Assembly (NCBI RefSeq): GCF_004114795.1 | Contig: NZ_CP035311.1 | Location: 3,038,001-3,102,000, forward strand | Source: Janthinobacterium sp. 17J80-10 | GTDB lineage: Bacteria > Pseudomonadota > Gammaproteobacteria > Burkholderiales > Burkholderiaceae_D | Length of the DNA: 64,000 bases | Reading direction: 5' to 3' | Part shown: positions 10,589-18,833 of the stretch, piece after piece | How the letters are laid out: each line of letters opens with the position of its first letter | Numbering within the stretch: position 1 is the first letter of the stretch | Program-made: the position numbers and the translations under genes | Notes under the pieces: model-generated | What the model was told of the DNA's origin: nothing | Database searches by the model: none | The model's input: only the letters and a program-made list of their open reading frames with translations

Positions 10589-10936
10589 TCATTCACGAGC
10601 CCTTAAGCGCAGTTTGACATCTGTCGCCGCGCTGATTTGTTCAATGGTCATTGAACCATCGATGTAGCGATCGAGCAGCGCCCGATATTCGGCGTCGGGC
10701 ACAAAGCCTTCGAGCGCCCAACTGGCAAGCGTTTGCTCAACGGACTTTTGCCGCTCCTTGAACTCCGTCAGTGGCTGCACCCGACCGTCAGGATAGACGC
10801 GAGAGATAACACCATTTACTGTTCCCGTAACCGGCAAGCCGGCTGCATGCGCTTCTTTGATGGCCTCGTCGGCGGCGGCTTTGGCAAGCTCAACGAGCTT
10901 GTCTTCACCGAGCTTGCTGAAGAATGATTTGGACAT
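10589..10936 (-). CDS. VbhA-like Fic-inhibiting antitoxin, orphan
   Basis: A 115-residue protein whose C-terminal half (LASWALEGFVPDAEYRAL...YIDGSMTIEQI) matches the antitoxin VbhA fold. The inhibitory motif (S/T)xxxE(G/N) of class I Fic antitoxins is present as Ser72-Trp-Ala-Leu-Glu76-Gly77, which would occupy the ATP site of a Fic AMP-transferase. Such antitoxins are normally followed by a Fic toxin. Here transcription runs into the convergent relaxase gene, and no HPFxxGNGR protein occurs anywhere in the window. The first 65 residues form an extra helical part. It may be a remnant, or it may neutralise a toxin delivered by or encoded on another element. Confidence 0.72.
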   Translation of the reverse strand: MSKSFFSKLGEDKLVELAKAAADEAIKEAHAAGLPVTGTVNGVISRVYPDGRVQPLTEFKERQKSVEQTLASWALEGFVPDAEYRALLDRYIDGSMTIEQISAATDVKLRLRARE

Positions 10937-11057
10937 ACCTGCCTCCAGAATGACGAGCCTATTTTATTGTAGGCGATAGATTTCAATATTTTAGATCGTA
11001 GTACTACGCATACTGCTATCCGCCGCCGCGCAACAGCGCGGAGAAATTACCTTTGAT

Positions 11058-11552
11058 ATGGCAAAAGTCTTGTATGCTCGCACTTGCCCCATTCCAGCGA
11101 GACCAGCTATGGATATCGCCAAATTCACACCCGATGTTTTGATCGAGATCGATGACTCACTGCAGGGCTTTCGAAAGCTCGGCATCGTCACTGAATCCGG
11201 CCAGGCATATATCGATTTGGCAGAAAGCGATGCGACGCCCTTCCCAATCTATCAAGTCTTGAGCCCGATAGCGATCGGCGATCCGCTTGGCTGGGCTTTT
11301 GAAATCATGGATCAAAGGCCGGCCGAGTTTGGGGCATATTCGGCCTTGCAAAAAAGGTTGCTGCTTGCCGGCGTTGACTCGCTCACCTATTACCGTGCCC
11401 TGTACTGGGCGCGGCAAGTTGGCGAATATGATTTCACCAAATGCCTACATGCGGGACAGTCGGCGACTGAGCAGGTCAGGCAATCACGTCAACAAATGGA
11501 TAACATTCTTAAACGTGGCCGCACCGCCCACCTAAGGCTTGTCAAAGCCTGA
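11058..11552 (+). CDS. Hypothetical island protein
   Basis: I do not recognise this 164-residue protein. It has no membrane segment or signal peptide and is mostly helical in its second half (LQKRLLLAGVDSLTYYRALYWARQVGEYDF), with a basic tail (RGRTAHLRLVKA). The start is uncertain: ATG at 11058 has GGAG 14 bases ahead, and an internal ATG at 11109 gives MDIAKFTPDVL, which looks more like a natural N-terminus. It is divergent from the antitoxin gene across about 120 bp, so the two may share a regulatory region. Confidence 0.55.
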   Translation: MAKVLYARTCPIPARPAMDIAKFTPDVLIEIDDSLQGFRKLGIVTESGQAYIDLAESDATPFPIYQVLSPIAIGDPLGWAFEIMDQRPAEFGAYSALQKRLLLAGVDSLTYYRALYWARQVGEYDFTKCLHAGQSATEQVRQSRQQMDNILKRGRTAHLRLVKA

Positions 11553-11573
11553 CGGTACTTGAACTTGGCTTAA

Positions 11574-12071
11574 TCAGTCGTCCTCGATCGCAGACATCGG
11601 CATCACCAAGGTGAGCGGATCATCTGGCAATGGAACGAATCCGAAGTGGCTGTAAAAATCGGCGGCCCTCTGGTCTTTCGCGTCAACGAAAAGAAAAGAA
11701 CCGCCTACTTGATTTGAAACCTGCTTGGCCCGTCGCATCGCATCGATAAGAAGCTCGGCGCCAAAGCCCTGCCCTGCTGCACTGGTGGCTATGGCCAACC
11801 GTGCAAGCGTATAACCAGGAATATCGGAAGGAAGTTTTCTGGCCAACTCCGCCGGCAGAGCCTCTTTGGGCGTCATACGGCGGATTGCCAAGGCGTAGAA
11901 GCCAATGATGATTGTGGGCGCTTCATCTTCTACCAAGACGAAGGTTTTGGACAGCCCTTTTGATTGGTGTTGGCCTGCGATCGTTTGCAGCCAGGTATTT
12001 AATTTTTCTGTTCCGCAGTCAAAACCTTTTACATCATGAGTCTGATCCAGCGGTGCTACGTAGTGAGCCAT
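11574..12071 (-). CDS. GNAT acetyltransferase toxin (TacT/AtaT type)
   Basis: A 165-residue GCN5-type acetyltransferase. TLARLAIATSAAGQGFGAELL (about 90-110) is the acetyl-CoA-binding motif A with Q/RxxGxG/A as QGFGAE, and AADFYSHFGF is motif B. Together with the upstream DUF1778 gene it makes a type II toxin-antitoxin pair in which such toxins acetylate the amino group of charged aminoacyl-tRNA and stop translation. Its start lies inside the antitoxin gene (38-bp overlap), the usual order antitoxin-toxin. It should stabilise the element, and the tRNA target cannot be predicted. Confidence 0.88.
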   Translation of the reverse strand: MAHYVAPLDQTHDVKGFDCGTEKLNTWLQTIAGQHQSKGLSKTFVLVEDEAPTIIIGFYALAIRRMTPKEALPAELARKLPSDIPGYTLARLAIATSAAGQGFGAELLIDAMRRAKQVSNQVGGSFLFVDAKDQRAADFYSHFGFVPLPDDPLTLVMPMSAIEDD

Positions 12072-12345
12072 TTTTTATCCTGCCCTTATACCGCTCAAGT
12101 GCCCGCTTCAATGCCGGATTCGGCTTTGGCGGATTCTCAAATAAGTCAATCAACATGGCGGCATCACGGCGGGTCACACCAATCATCGTCTCACGATCGA
12201 TGATTTGCTCTGCTTTTTCAAGCGCACTCTGAACCACAAACTGGTTCACAGTAGCCCCTACCAAATCTGCCGCCTCCTGCAATTTCTCTTGCACTGCAAG
12301 AGGAACTCTGGCCGTGATACGGCCCCGTTCTTCAACTACGCTCAT
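12034..12345 (-). CDS. DUF1778 (TacA-like) antitoxin
   Basis: A 103-residue ribbon-helix-helix antitoxin. The N-terminal RITARVPLAVQEKLQEAADLVGATVNQFVVQSALEKAEQII is the DNA-binding RHH part, and the C-terminal region (LFENPPKPNPALKRALERYK) is the toxin-wrapping tail characteristic of DUF1778. The ATG at 12345 follows AGGAGGG. It precedes and overlaps the GNAT toxin, and the complex probably represses its own promoter in 12346-12430. Confidence 0.88.
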   Translation of the reverse strand: MSVVEERGRITARVPLAVQEKLQEAADLVGATVNQFVVQSALEKAEQIIDRETMIGVTRRDAAMLIDLFENPPKPNPALKRALERYKGRIKNGSLRSTAGSDS

Positions 12346-12429
12346 GTCTACCCTCCTGGGTAACCCACAACAGCTCACTTTTCAGCGACTACAGCTATTG
12401 CAGGGTGGCGCAAATGCGCCTTCTCCAAA

Positions 12430-12459
12430 GTAAATAAGTAAAAAGTAAAAAGTAAAAAG
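12430..12459. repeat. Short AT-rich tandem repeat
   Basis: The 7-base unit GTAAAAA occurs three times in a row, preceded by a related GTAAATA. It lies 85-115 bp upstream of the toxin-antitoxin start inside the AT-rich 12380-12615 gap. It could be a regulator site or mere slippage. Apart from this and the terminator at 12615-12655, I see nothing in the gap. Confidence 0.5.
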
Positions 12460-12614
12460 TCAGAAAAATTTAAAAATAGCAAAAATAATAAGATCGATTT
12501 TTTACGTGTATGCCGAACATTTTTAAACAACTTCACGACACACAAAACAATTATAGACCATCCGGTGCCAAAATGCCACCACATAAGGTTTGTAACCCTG
12601 GGAAGATGTTTCCC

Positions 12615-12655
12615 AAATAAAAGACGCCGAAACTTTATCAAGAATCAGCGTCTTT
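12615..12655 (-). terminator. Terminator of the DUF3892 gene
   Basis: On the minus strand AAAGACGC and GCGTCTTT pair across a 20-nt loop (12648-12655 with 12620-12627), followed by TTTTATTT. It starts five bases after the stop codon of the DUF3892 gene. Confidence 0.6.
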
Positions 12656-12660
12656 AAAGC

Positions 12661-12966
12661 TCATTTCTGGGGCAACGACAACAGGTTGTCTGTTGTGCGC
12701 CCATCAGCAACGGTCTGTACATATTTGATCCGGCCGTTGCTATGAACATGCACCCAAGCACCCTTTACATGCGGATTACGGTCCGGACACCATACTGAAT
12801 GGTTTCCGTTTTTCTCGATGTAAGCAACCATATCTTCCCGAGTGCAATTTCCACTTTCAATCACTCTTCCCGACTCCTCAACCCTATCCCACCAGAGGTG
12901 GCTGATATGTTCATGCCCCGCGCCACCTGCCATCCGACGTGCCGTACATTTAATCGTAGTTGCCAT
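12661..12966 (-). CDS. DUF3892 domain protein
   Basis: A 101-residue protein with the DUF3892 pattern: an N-terminal strand TTIKCTARRMAGGAGHEHI, a conserved Trp pair (SHLWWDRV) and the closing VQTVADGRTTDNLLSLP. The function of the family is unknown. It is common in accessory regions. The ATG at 12966 is preceded by AAGGG. It is divergent from the XRE/ImmA pair, so the 133-bp interval should hold operators for both. Confidence 0.8.
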   Translation of the reverse strand: MATTIKCTARRMAGGAGHEHISHLWWDRVEESGRVIESGNCTREDMVAYIEKNGNHSVWCPDRNPHVKGAWVHVHSNGRIKYVQTVADGRTTDNLLSLPQK

Positions 12967-13099
12967 GGTAATACCCTTTATAAAATACGCCCGTGGAATA
13001 AAGTTCGGCATAGGCGCACTTTTAGTATCGGACTATAAAATTCTCTTGTCAAGCAGAAAAAATGCGCCTACTCTGAACATTCGAGGCATGGAGGTTAAG

Positions 13100-13420
13100 A
13101 TGGCAACAGCAATTGGTGAAAAAATACGAACACAGCGAAAGCGATTAAAGTTGACATTAGATCAACTTGCGGAAAAGACCGGATCAAGCAAAAGTTACAT
13201 TTGGGAACTGGAAAACCGTCCAGTTGTCCGGCCGTCTGCGGAAAAAATAGCCCGTATTGCAGAAGTCTTTGGGGTCACAGTCGAGTTTCTTCTGGATGAT
13301 GAAAAACAAGAGCTGTCCACTACAGATGCTGACCTCGTCTTTTTTCGGCGCGTATCGCAACTTGATCCGGCAAAACGCTTGGCGCTTGAGAAGTTCTTGA
13401 AAGCCATCGACGATGAATGA
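13100..13420 (+). CDS. XRE-family repressor
   Basis: A 106-residue Cro/CI-type regulator. The helix-turn-helix covers GEKIRTQRKRLKLTLDQLAEKTGSSKSYIWELENR (about 6-41), with the rest of the five-helix domain to about residue 70. The short C-terminal part probably dimerises. The start is at 13100 behind GGAGG. It overlaps the ImmA/IrrE-type protease gene by eight bases. In ICEBs1 and related elements such a pair controls excision and transfer: the protease cleaves the repressor on a signal. By analogy this may be the master switch of the element. Confidence 0.9.
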   Translation: MATAIGEKIRTQRKRLKLTLDQLAEKTGSSKSYIWELENRPVVRPSAEKIARIAEVFGVTVEFLLDDEKQELSTTDADLVFFRRVSQLDPAKRLALEKFLKAIDDE

Positions 13421-14300
13421 CCCGGCAACGCCAGTTGCTTGGGGAATTCAACTTGCAAAGCTTTGGCTTGCAAGCGGCCAAGGATTCCCAGTCAGAGTAA
13501 AAGACATCGCGCTTGAGGTGACCAAGGCGCGCTTCGCTGAGCCAGTAGGATGTGTCATCCCACATGGAATTGACGGGATAGATGGGATGTTATCGAAGCG
13601 CCAGAAGAAGAATGACTGGTGCATCTCCTACGATGAAAATGTGACGATACCTGGGCGGATCAATTTCACCATCGCCCATGAGCTAGGGCATTACCTTCTG
13701 CATCGGAAGCTTCGCGATACGTTCCAATGTGGGCAGGTACAAATACTCGAATACGACAGCCCTGAATCTAAGCGTATTGAGTCACAAGCCAATACTTTTG
13801 CATCTTACTTACTGATGCCAAGGACTGACTTCGAAGTACAAATTGCAGGGCAACCGCTGTCATTTGATCTGCTGGGCCACTGCGCCGACCGCTATCAGAC
13901 TTCACTAACCGCAACCGCATTGAAATGGCTAGAGTTCACATCGGAAGCGGCCATGTTGGTAGTTGCGGACCATGATGAGTTCATTTGCTGGTCATTTTGT
14001 AGTCAAGCAGCCAAGCGCATAGGTGCATACAAATCGCCAGGGGAAGTTGTACCTCCATCGGTAATAGAACATTTGCGAAGCATTGCTTTCGCCCCCGGCG
14101 GAACGAGGAGTGTCGCACCGGGCGTATGGCACGCTACAGAAGATGCCATTGAGGCGGCAATTATTTCAGACCAGTTCGAACAGCTTATTTTCTTAATTCG
14201 GTTCCCTTCAGCCGTTGGAGTAAATCATGCCGATGAGCCTGAGTCGGACACGTTCACTGATCTTATGGAAAAGGCTCAGGGCTTTGGCTGGAAAAGGTAG
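13413..14300 (+). CDS. ImmA/IrrE-family metallopeptidase
   Basis: A 295-residue zinc peptidase. The HExxH helix is AHELGHYLLH (His89-Glu90, His93), and the third metal ligand is probably in the following ESQANTFASYLLMP segment, which matches the conserved ExxAxxFAxxLLMP of the family. The second half (about 150-295) is an extra domain of unknown type. It should cleave the XRE protein encoded just upstream (8-bp overlap). The trigger for the switch is not visible. Confidence 0.88.
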   Translation: MNDPATPVAWGIQLAKLWLASGQGFPVRVKDIALEVTKARFAEPVGCVIPHGIDGIDGMLSKRQKKNDWCISYDENVTIPGRINFTIAHELGHYLLHRKLRDTFQCGQVQILEYDSPESKRIESQANTFASYLLMPRTDFEVQIAGQPLSFDLLGHCADRYQTSLTATALKWLEFTSEAAMLVVADHDEFICWSFCSQAAKRIGAYKSPGEVVPPSVIEHLRSIAFAPGGTRSVAPGVWHATEDAIEAAIISDQFEQLIFLIRFPSAVGVNHADEPESDTFTDLMEKAQGFGWKR

Positions 14301-14442
14301 AAGCAACCGCCAACTTTGACCTCCGTCTGCGTCCAACAAACGGTGGTTTGCTGAACAGTGCATTTCGACGTTGAAAAATTGACCGACAGACACAGTTTTC
14401 TGTCAAAATTCCCGTCAACTTTTCAAAATCCCTAAATCGTCA

Positions 14443-15018
14443 ATGAATCAACGTATTGGGTATGCCCGCGTCTCCACGGACGACCAAAATCTCGATTTGC
14501 AGCGCGATGCGCTCAAGCGAGCCAGTTGCTCGACGATTTACGAGGAAACTGCCAGCGGCAAATCAGCTGGTCGCCCAGAACTCGAACAGTGTCGCAAGGC
14601 GCTGCGACCAGGCGACACCCTTGTGGTTTGGCGGCTCGACAGATTAGGAAGGAGCTTGCCCGATCTTGTCCAGATTGTGGCCGACCTTGAACAAGGCGGC
14701 GTCAGCTTCGAAAGCCTAGGAGAAAAAATCGAAACCGGCAGTGCAGCCGGCAAGCTGGTATTCCATGTCTTCGCCGCGCTGGCCGAGTTCGAACGCAACC
14801 TGATCCGAGAGCGTACCTATGCCGGCCTTGCCGCCGCTCGCGCTCGCGGCCGGGCCGGTGGTCGCAAGCCGAAGCTCGACGAAAAGCAAATTCGTGAAAT
14901 CAAAAGGCTAATAACTGACCCAAGCATTTCGGTTTCTCAGATCGCCGATCGTTACAAGGTCTCCCGCACGACAATTTATAAGATTGCGCCTATCAAAAAA
15001 AACGAAGGAAAAACATGA
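14443..15018 (+). CDS. Serine recombinase (resolvase/invertase family)
   Basis: A 191-residue resolvase. IGYARVSTDDQNLDLQRDAL carries the catalytic serine (Ser11), RLDRLGRSL is the active-site arginine region, and a C-terminal HTH (ISVSQIADRYKVSRTTIYKIA, about 162-183) reads the site. It is of Tn3-resolvase length. The 140-bp upstream region contains TTGACCGACAG facing CTGTCAA, which could be part of a res site. Its stop overlaps the next start by ATGA, so it is co-transcribed with the helicase block. It may have brought in the restriction cargo, or may control it. Confidence 0.9.
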   Translation: MNQRIGYARVSTDDQNLDLQRDALKRASCSTIYEETASGKSAGRPELEQCRKALRPGDTLVVWRLDRLGRSLPDLVQIVADLEQGGVSFESLGEKIETGSAAGKLVFHVFAALAEFERNLIRERTYAGLAAARARGRAGGRKPKLDEKQIREIKRLITDPSISVSQIADRYKVSRTTIYKIAPIKKNEGKT

Positions 15019-15128
15019 GCGAAGCGAATCAGAGCAAAACAATCAGGCTAAACACACTGACGTTGCAGGTAGAAACACGGGGGAACAAGAACTTTGCCAG
15101 TGCCAACGTATCGGGTAAATGCGCATGA
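15015..15128 (+). CDS. 37-residue peptide, translationally coupled
   Basis: The reading frame starts MSEANQSKTIRLN and ends at TGA (15126-15128). Its ATG overlaps the resolvase stop as ATGA (15015-15018), and its own stop overlaps the helicase ATG at 15125 in the same way, so the ribosome could pass through all three genes. The peptide is polar with a central LNTLTLQVETRG strand. It has no clear family. It might be a small subunit, a remnant of a longer gene, or just a coupling leader. Confidence 0.45.
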   Translation: MSEANQSKTIRLNTLTLQVETRGNKNFASANVSGKCA

Positions 15129-18100
15129 AACTGATCAACAATACCGGCACAGACCGGTTGATCGACCTGATACGTCCATATCTTAAAGGTGGCAATCATC
15201 TCGACTGTGTAACCCCCTCTTTCTCATTATTTGCATTCGCTGAACTTCAGGAAGCGCTCTCAGCGCTGGGCCAGGTGCAGATGATTCTGCCGTCCGATGA
15301 TGAGAAGCTCGATTTCCTCGGCGCAGAAGGAGATCGCGCAAGTCGCAATCGCTTGCAAGCCCGTTGGCTCGCGCTTCAATGCGCCAAGTGGATCGAAGAG
15401 AAAGTTGAGCTGCGGCGGGCGCACGGACGAGTGCCTCAAGCTGCAGCTGTGATCCGCGATGCTCAGGCGACGCCCCAACAGGTCGCGCTTGGCTCCTTCG
15501 CGTTTACAACTGACGGACTTGGCCTGACTCCAGGCAATCCTTTGAGTTTAATCCAGGCTTCCGAGTCAACAGAAGAAGCCTCGCAGCTTGCGAAATGGTT
15601 TGACCAGCAGTGGGCGTCGCTGCGTTCCCAGCCGGATGCTCGCGACAGCCTTATTCAGTCACTACAAGCCATCGGCGAACACCGAGAGCCATTCACGCTC
15701 TATACCTTGATCTTGCATCACCTGTTTCGGGACAACGGCGAAGAAATGGACGAGGACCGTATCGTCAAATCTGCAACGGGTATCCGCAACACAGTAGTAT
15801 GGAAAAAACTGTTCAAGTTCCAGCGTGACGGTGTAGTAGGAGCGATCGACAAACTGGCGCGTTTTGGCGGCTGCATCATTGCCGATAGCGTGGGCCTTGG
15901 CAAGACCTTTGAAGCACTTGCAATCATCAAATATCACGAGCTACGCAATGACCGCGTACTGGTCCTGGCGCCCAAACGCTTGCGTGACAACTGGACGCTC
16001 TACAAAGCCAACGACAAGCGGAACATTCTGGCGGCAGACCGCTTCAATTACGATGTTCTGAACCATACCGACCTCTCTCGCGATGGCGGCACGTCCGGCG
16101 ATATCGATTTATCCAATGTCAACTGGGGAAATTACGACCTGGTGGTGATCGACGAATCGCACAATTTCCGCAACAAGGCGACACACAAAGGCAAGGAATC
16201 GCGCTACGACCGATTGATGCGCAAAATTATCAAAGAAGGAGTCAAGACACGCGTCCTGATGCTTTCGGCCACACCGGTCAACAACCGTCTCGCTGATCTG
16301 CGCAATCAAATCTCCTTTGTCACCGAAGGCGATGACACCGCCCTATTCGACCACGGCATTGCGAGCATTGAAGCGACCACCCGCAAGGCACAGGCGCAAT
16401 TCAATCGCTGGTTGAGCATGGATGAGTCTGAGAAGACGCCAGCAAAGCTTGTCGAGATGCTTGGATTCGACTATTTCACGCTTCTCGATCACCTTACGAT
16501 TGCGCGTTCACGCCGCCACGTGGAAAAGTATTACGGCACCAGTGAAACAGGACGCTTTCCTGATCGCCTTCCCCCCATCAATATCAAGGCAGATGTCGAT
16601 TTGGCCGGCGAGTTTCGAGCTATTCGCGACATCAACCTGGAAATCCGGCGCCTGAACCTCGCCAGCTATGCGCCACTGCGCTACGTTCTACCCCAGAAGC
16701 AAGCAGCCTACGACGCAAAGTACAGCACCCAGATTCGGGATGGCGAAAGCTTTTTCCGCCAGGCGGACCGCGAAGAGAGCCTGATCCATCTTTTGCGCGT
16801 CAATGTCCTGAAACGGATGGAAAGCGCCGTATCGTCATTCACCCTGACGATCGAGCGGCAGCTGAAAGACGTAGAGGCGACGTTGGCACACATCGAGGCG
16901 CATGCCGACGATATTGAAGAAATTGATATCGCGGACGTCGATATTGATGATCCTGCATTCGAAACCTTGCTGGTTGGGCGCAAAGTCAAAGTATTACTCA
17001 GCGATGTTGATCTCATTCGCTGGAAACAAGACCTGATCGAAGACCGCAATCGGCTGGCAACCTTGCTCTCGGCAGCAAAGCAAGTGGATTCGTCACGGGA
17101 CGCCAAGCTAGCAGCGTTACGGAAAATGATCGCGGAAAAATGCCGCAAGCCGATCAACGCCGGCAACCGCAAAATCATCATCTTTACCGCCTTTGCAGAC
17201 ACCGCAAAATACCTCTATGCAGAGCTCGCCGCATGGAGCAAAAGCGAGTTGGGAGTAGATTCAGCACTGGTGACTGGGAGCGCCGGGATTCAATGCACCC
17301 TGCCCGGCTTATCAAAAAGCATGAGCAGTGTCCTGACTGCTTTTTCCCCACGCTCCAAGGAACGCCCGGCAGATATGGCAGAGGAAGGCGAAATCGACCT
17401 GCTATTCGCCACGGACTGCATCTCCGAAGGCCAGAATCTGCAGGATTGTGACTGGCTGATCAACTACGACATTCACTGGAACCCGGTACGAATCATTCAG
17501 CGCTTCGGTCGGATCGACCGCATCGGTTCACCCAACAATTGCATCCAGCTCGTCAACTTCTGGCCCAACATGGAGCTGGAGGAATACATCAATCTAGAGC
17601 AACGGGTCAGCGGCCGGATGGTTCTGCTCGATATCTCCGCAACCGGCGAAGAAAACCTTATCGAACAGCAGTCCGGCAATCCAATGAACGATCTGGAGTA
17701 CCGGCGCAAACAGCTGCTCAAGCTGCAGGACACAGTCATCGATATGGAGGACCTGTCCACCGGGGTCTCGATCACTGATCTGACGCTCACCGACTTCCGG
17801 ATTGATCTTGCCCAGTACCTCAAGGCGCATCCTGGCAAGCTGGACAACCAACATCTTGGGGCCTATGCGGTGACGACCAGCATAGATGCAGATATCCCGC
17901 CAGGTATCATTTTCTGCCTGCGAGCCGAAGGTCCGGCAGCCCATAAAGCCAAGGAGTCAGGCTACCCATTAGCGCCACATTATCTTGTTCATGTTGGCGA
18001 CGACGGCGCTGTACTGCTGCCCTACACCCAAGCCAAACGCATTCTCGACAGGCTCAAGCGCTTGGCGCTGGGGCGCGATTTTCCAGACGCCGGCGCTTGC

Positions 18101-18826
18101 GCCCGATTCGATAAGGCTACGAAGTACGGCGAAGATATGCGGCAAGCGCAAAAACTGCTCTCCACCGCAATAGCGTCTATCGTTGGGAAAAATGAAGAGA
18201 GAGCAGTTGCGAGCCTGTTTACGTCAGGCGGAACGCATGCGCTAAAAGGCGAGTTCGCAGGCTCCAATGATTTTGAAGTATTGGCCTTTCTTGTAATTTT
18301 GGAAGGGCATGAAATAAAACAGGAGCCTATCAATAGCAACGACGTGGCAATCGTAACCCTGAAGTTTGAGCAAGCTGAAGACAGGCTTTTCACTACGGAA
18401 GAAAAGCGTCTATGCCGAGTTGAAAGCCAAATGGCGTTACAGGGCATTTTGGCCAAAATGACAACTTTACCCGATGCCGAAATCACTGTTAGTTACATTG
18501 GAGACGGCGACGGTTCTTATTGGGTAGAGTTTGGCGTCGCCATTCTGGCTGTAAATGGCATTTTTGGTGGTGCGGGAAATTCAATTCACGCATTAGGCGT
18601 CGCCCTCGAACAATCCGGAGCATTAATGTCATCCCTGGGTGAATTCATGCAAAGTGCCGGCAAGTGGTTCAAAGGGGCAGCGTGGCGCTTAACGCCACAA
18701 CCTGGAGTTGAGATCAAGCGACCAGGTTGCTACGGAGTAAAGGCATTGCTAGATCGCCGCACAAAGCGTTGCAGAGATTGCGGCTTTATTGGCGAGTGTG
18801 TTGAGCGAATTACGGCAGCGAGGTAA
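15125..18826 (+). CDS. SNF2-type helicase of a restriction-like locus
   Basis: A 1,233-residue superfamily 2 ATPase. The N-terminal 230 residues look like a phospholipase-D/effector-type domain but lack a clear HKD motif. Helicase motifs: Walker A SVGLGKT (about 255-261), DESH at 343-346, SATPVNN (motif III), and the C-terminal lobe with ATDCISEGQNLQ and QRFGRIDRIGS (from 792). A coiled-coil insert (about 565-650) separates the lobes. The last 120-150 residues are unusual, ending in a cysteine group CRDCGFIGEC. It heads a block with DUF4391, Mod and Res genes. It probably translocates along DNA and supports restriction. An ATG at 15119 is an alternative start. Confidence 0.85.
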   Translation: MKLINNTGTDRLIDLIRPYLKGGNHLDCVTPSFSLFAFAELQEALSALGQVQMILPSDDEKLDFLGAEGDRASRNRLQARWLALQCAKWIEEKVELRRAHGRVPQAAAVIRDAQATPQQVALGSFAFTTDGLGLTPGNPLSLIQASESTEEASQLAKWFDQQWASLRSQPDARDSLIQSLQAIGEHREPFTLYTLILHHLFRDNGEEMDEDRIVKSATGIRNTVVWKKLFKFQRDGVVGAIDKLARFGGCIIADSVGLGKTFEALAIIKYHELRNDRVLVLAPKRLRDNWTLYKANDKRNILAADRFNYDVLNHTDLSRDGGTSGDIDLSNVNWGNYDLVVIDESHNFRNKATHKGKESRYDRLMRKIIKEGVKTRVLMLSATPVNNRLADLRNQISFVTEGDDTALFDHGIASIEATTRKAQAQFNRWLSMDESEKTPAKLVEMLGFDYFTLLDHLTIARSRRHVEKYYGTSETGRFPDRLPPINIKADVDLAGEFRAIRDINLEIRRLNLASYAPLRYVLPQKQAAYDAKYSTQIRDGESFFRQADREESLIHLLRVNVLKRMESAVSSFTLTIERQLKDVEATLAHIEAHADDIEEIDIADVDIDDPAFETLLVGRKVKVLLSDVDLIRWKQDLIEDRNRLATLLSAAKQVDSSRDAKLAALRKMIAEKCRKPINAGNRKIIIFTAFADTAKYLYAELAAWSKSELGVDSALVTGSAGIQCTLPGLSKSMSSVLTAFSPRSKERPADMAEEGEIDLLFATDCISEGQNLQDCDWLINYDIHWNPVRIIQRFGRIDRIGSPNNCIQLVNFWPNMELEEYINLEQRVSGRMVLLDISATGEENLIEQQSGNPMNDLEYRRKQLLKLQDTVIDMEDLSTGVSITDLTLTDFRIDLAQYLKAHPGKLDNQHLGAYAVTTSIDADIPPGIIFCLRAEGPAAHKAKESGYPLAPHYLVHVGDDGAVLLPYTQAKRILDRLKRLALGRDFPDAGACARFDKATKYGEDMRQAQKLLSTAIASIVGKNEERAVASLFTSGGTHALKGEFAGSNDFEVLAFLVILEGHEIKQEPINSNDVAIVTLKFEQAEDRLFTTEEKRLCRVESQMALQGILAKMTTLPDAEITVSYIGDGDGSYWVEFGVAILAVNGIFGGAGNSIHALGVALEQSGALMSSLGEFMQSAGKWFKGAAWRLTPQPGVEIKRPGCYGVKALLDRRTKRCRDCGFIGECVERITAAR

Positions 18827-18833
18827 TGATTTG

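Noticed and set aside
12375-12641. Minus-strand 88-residue hydrophobic reading frame
   Set aside because: It is low-complexity, lies over an AT-rich repeat and the DUF3892 terminator, and lacks a ribosome site.
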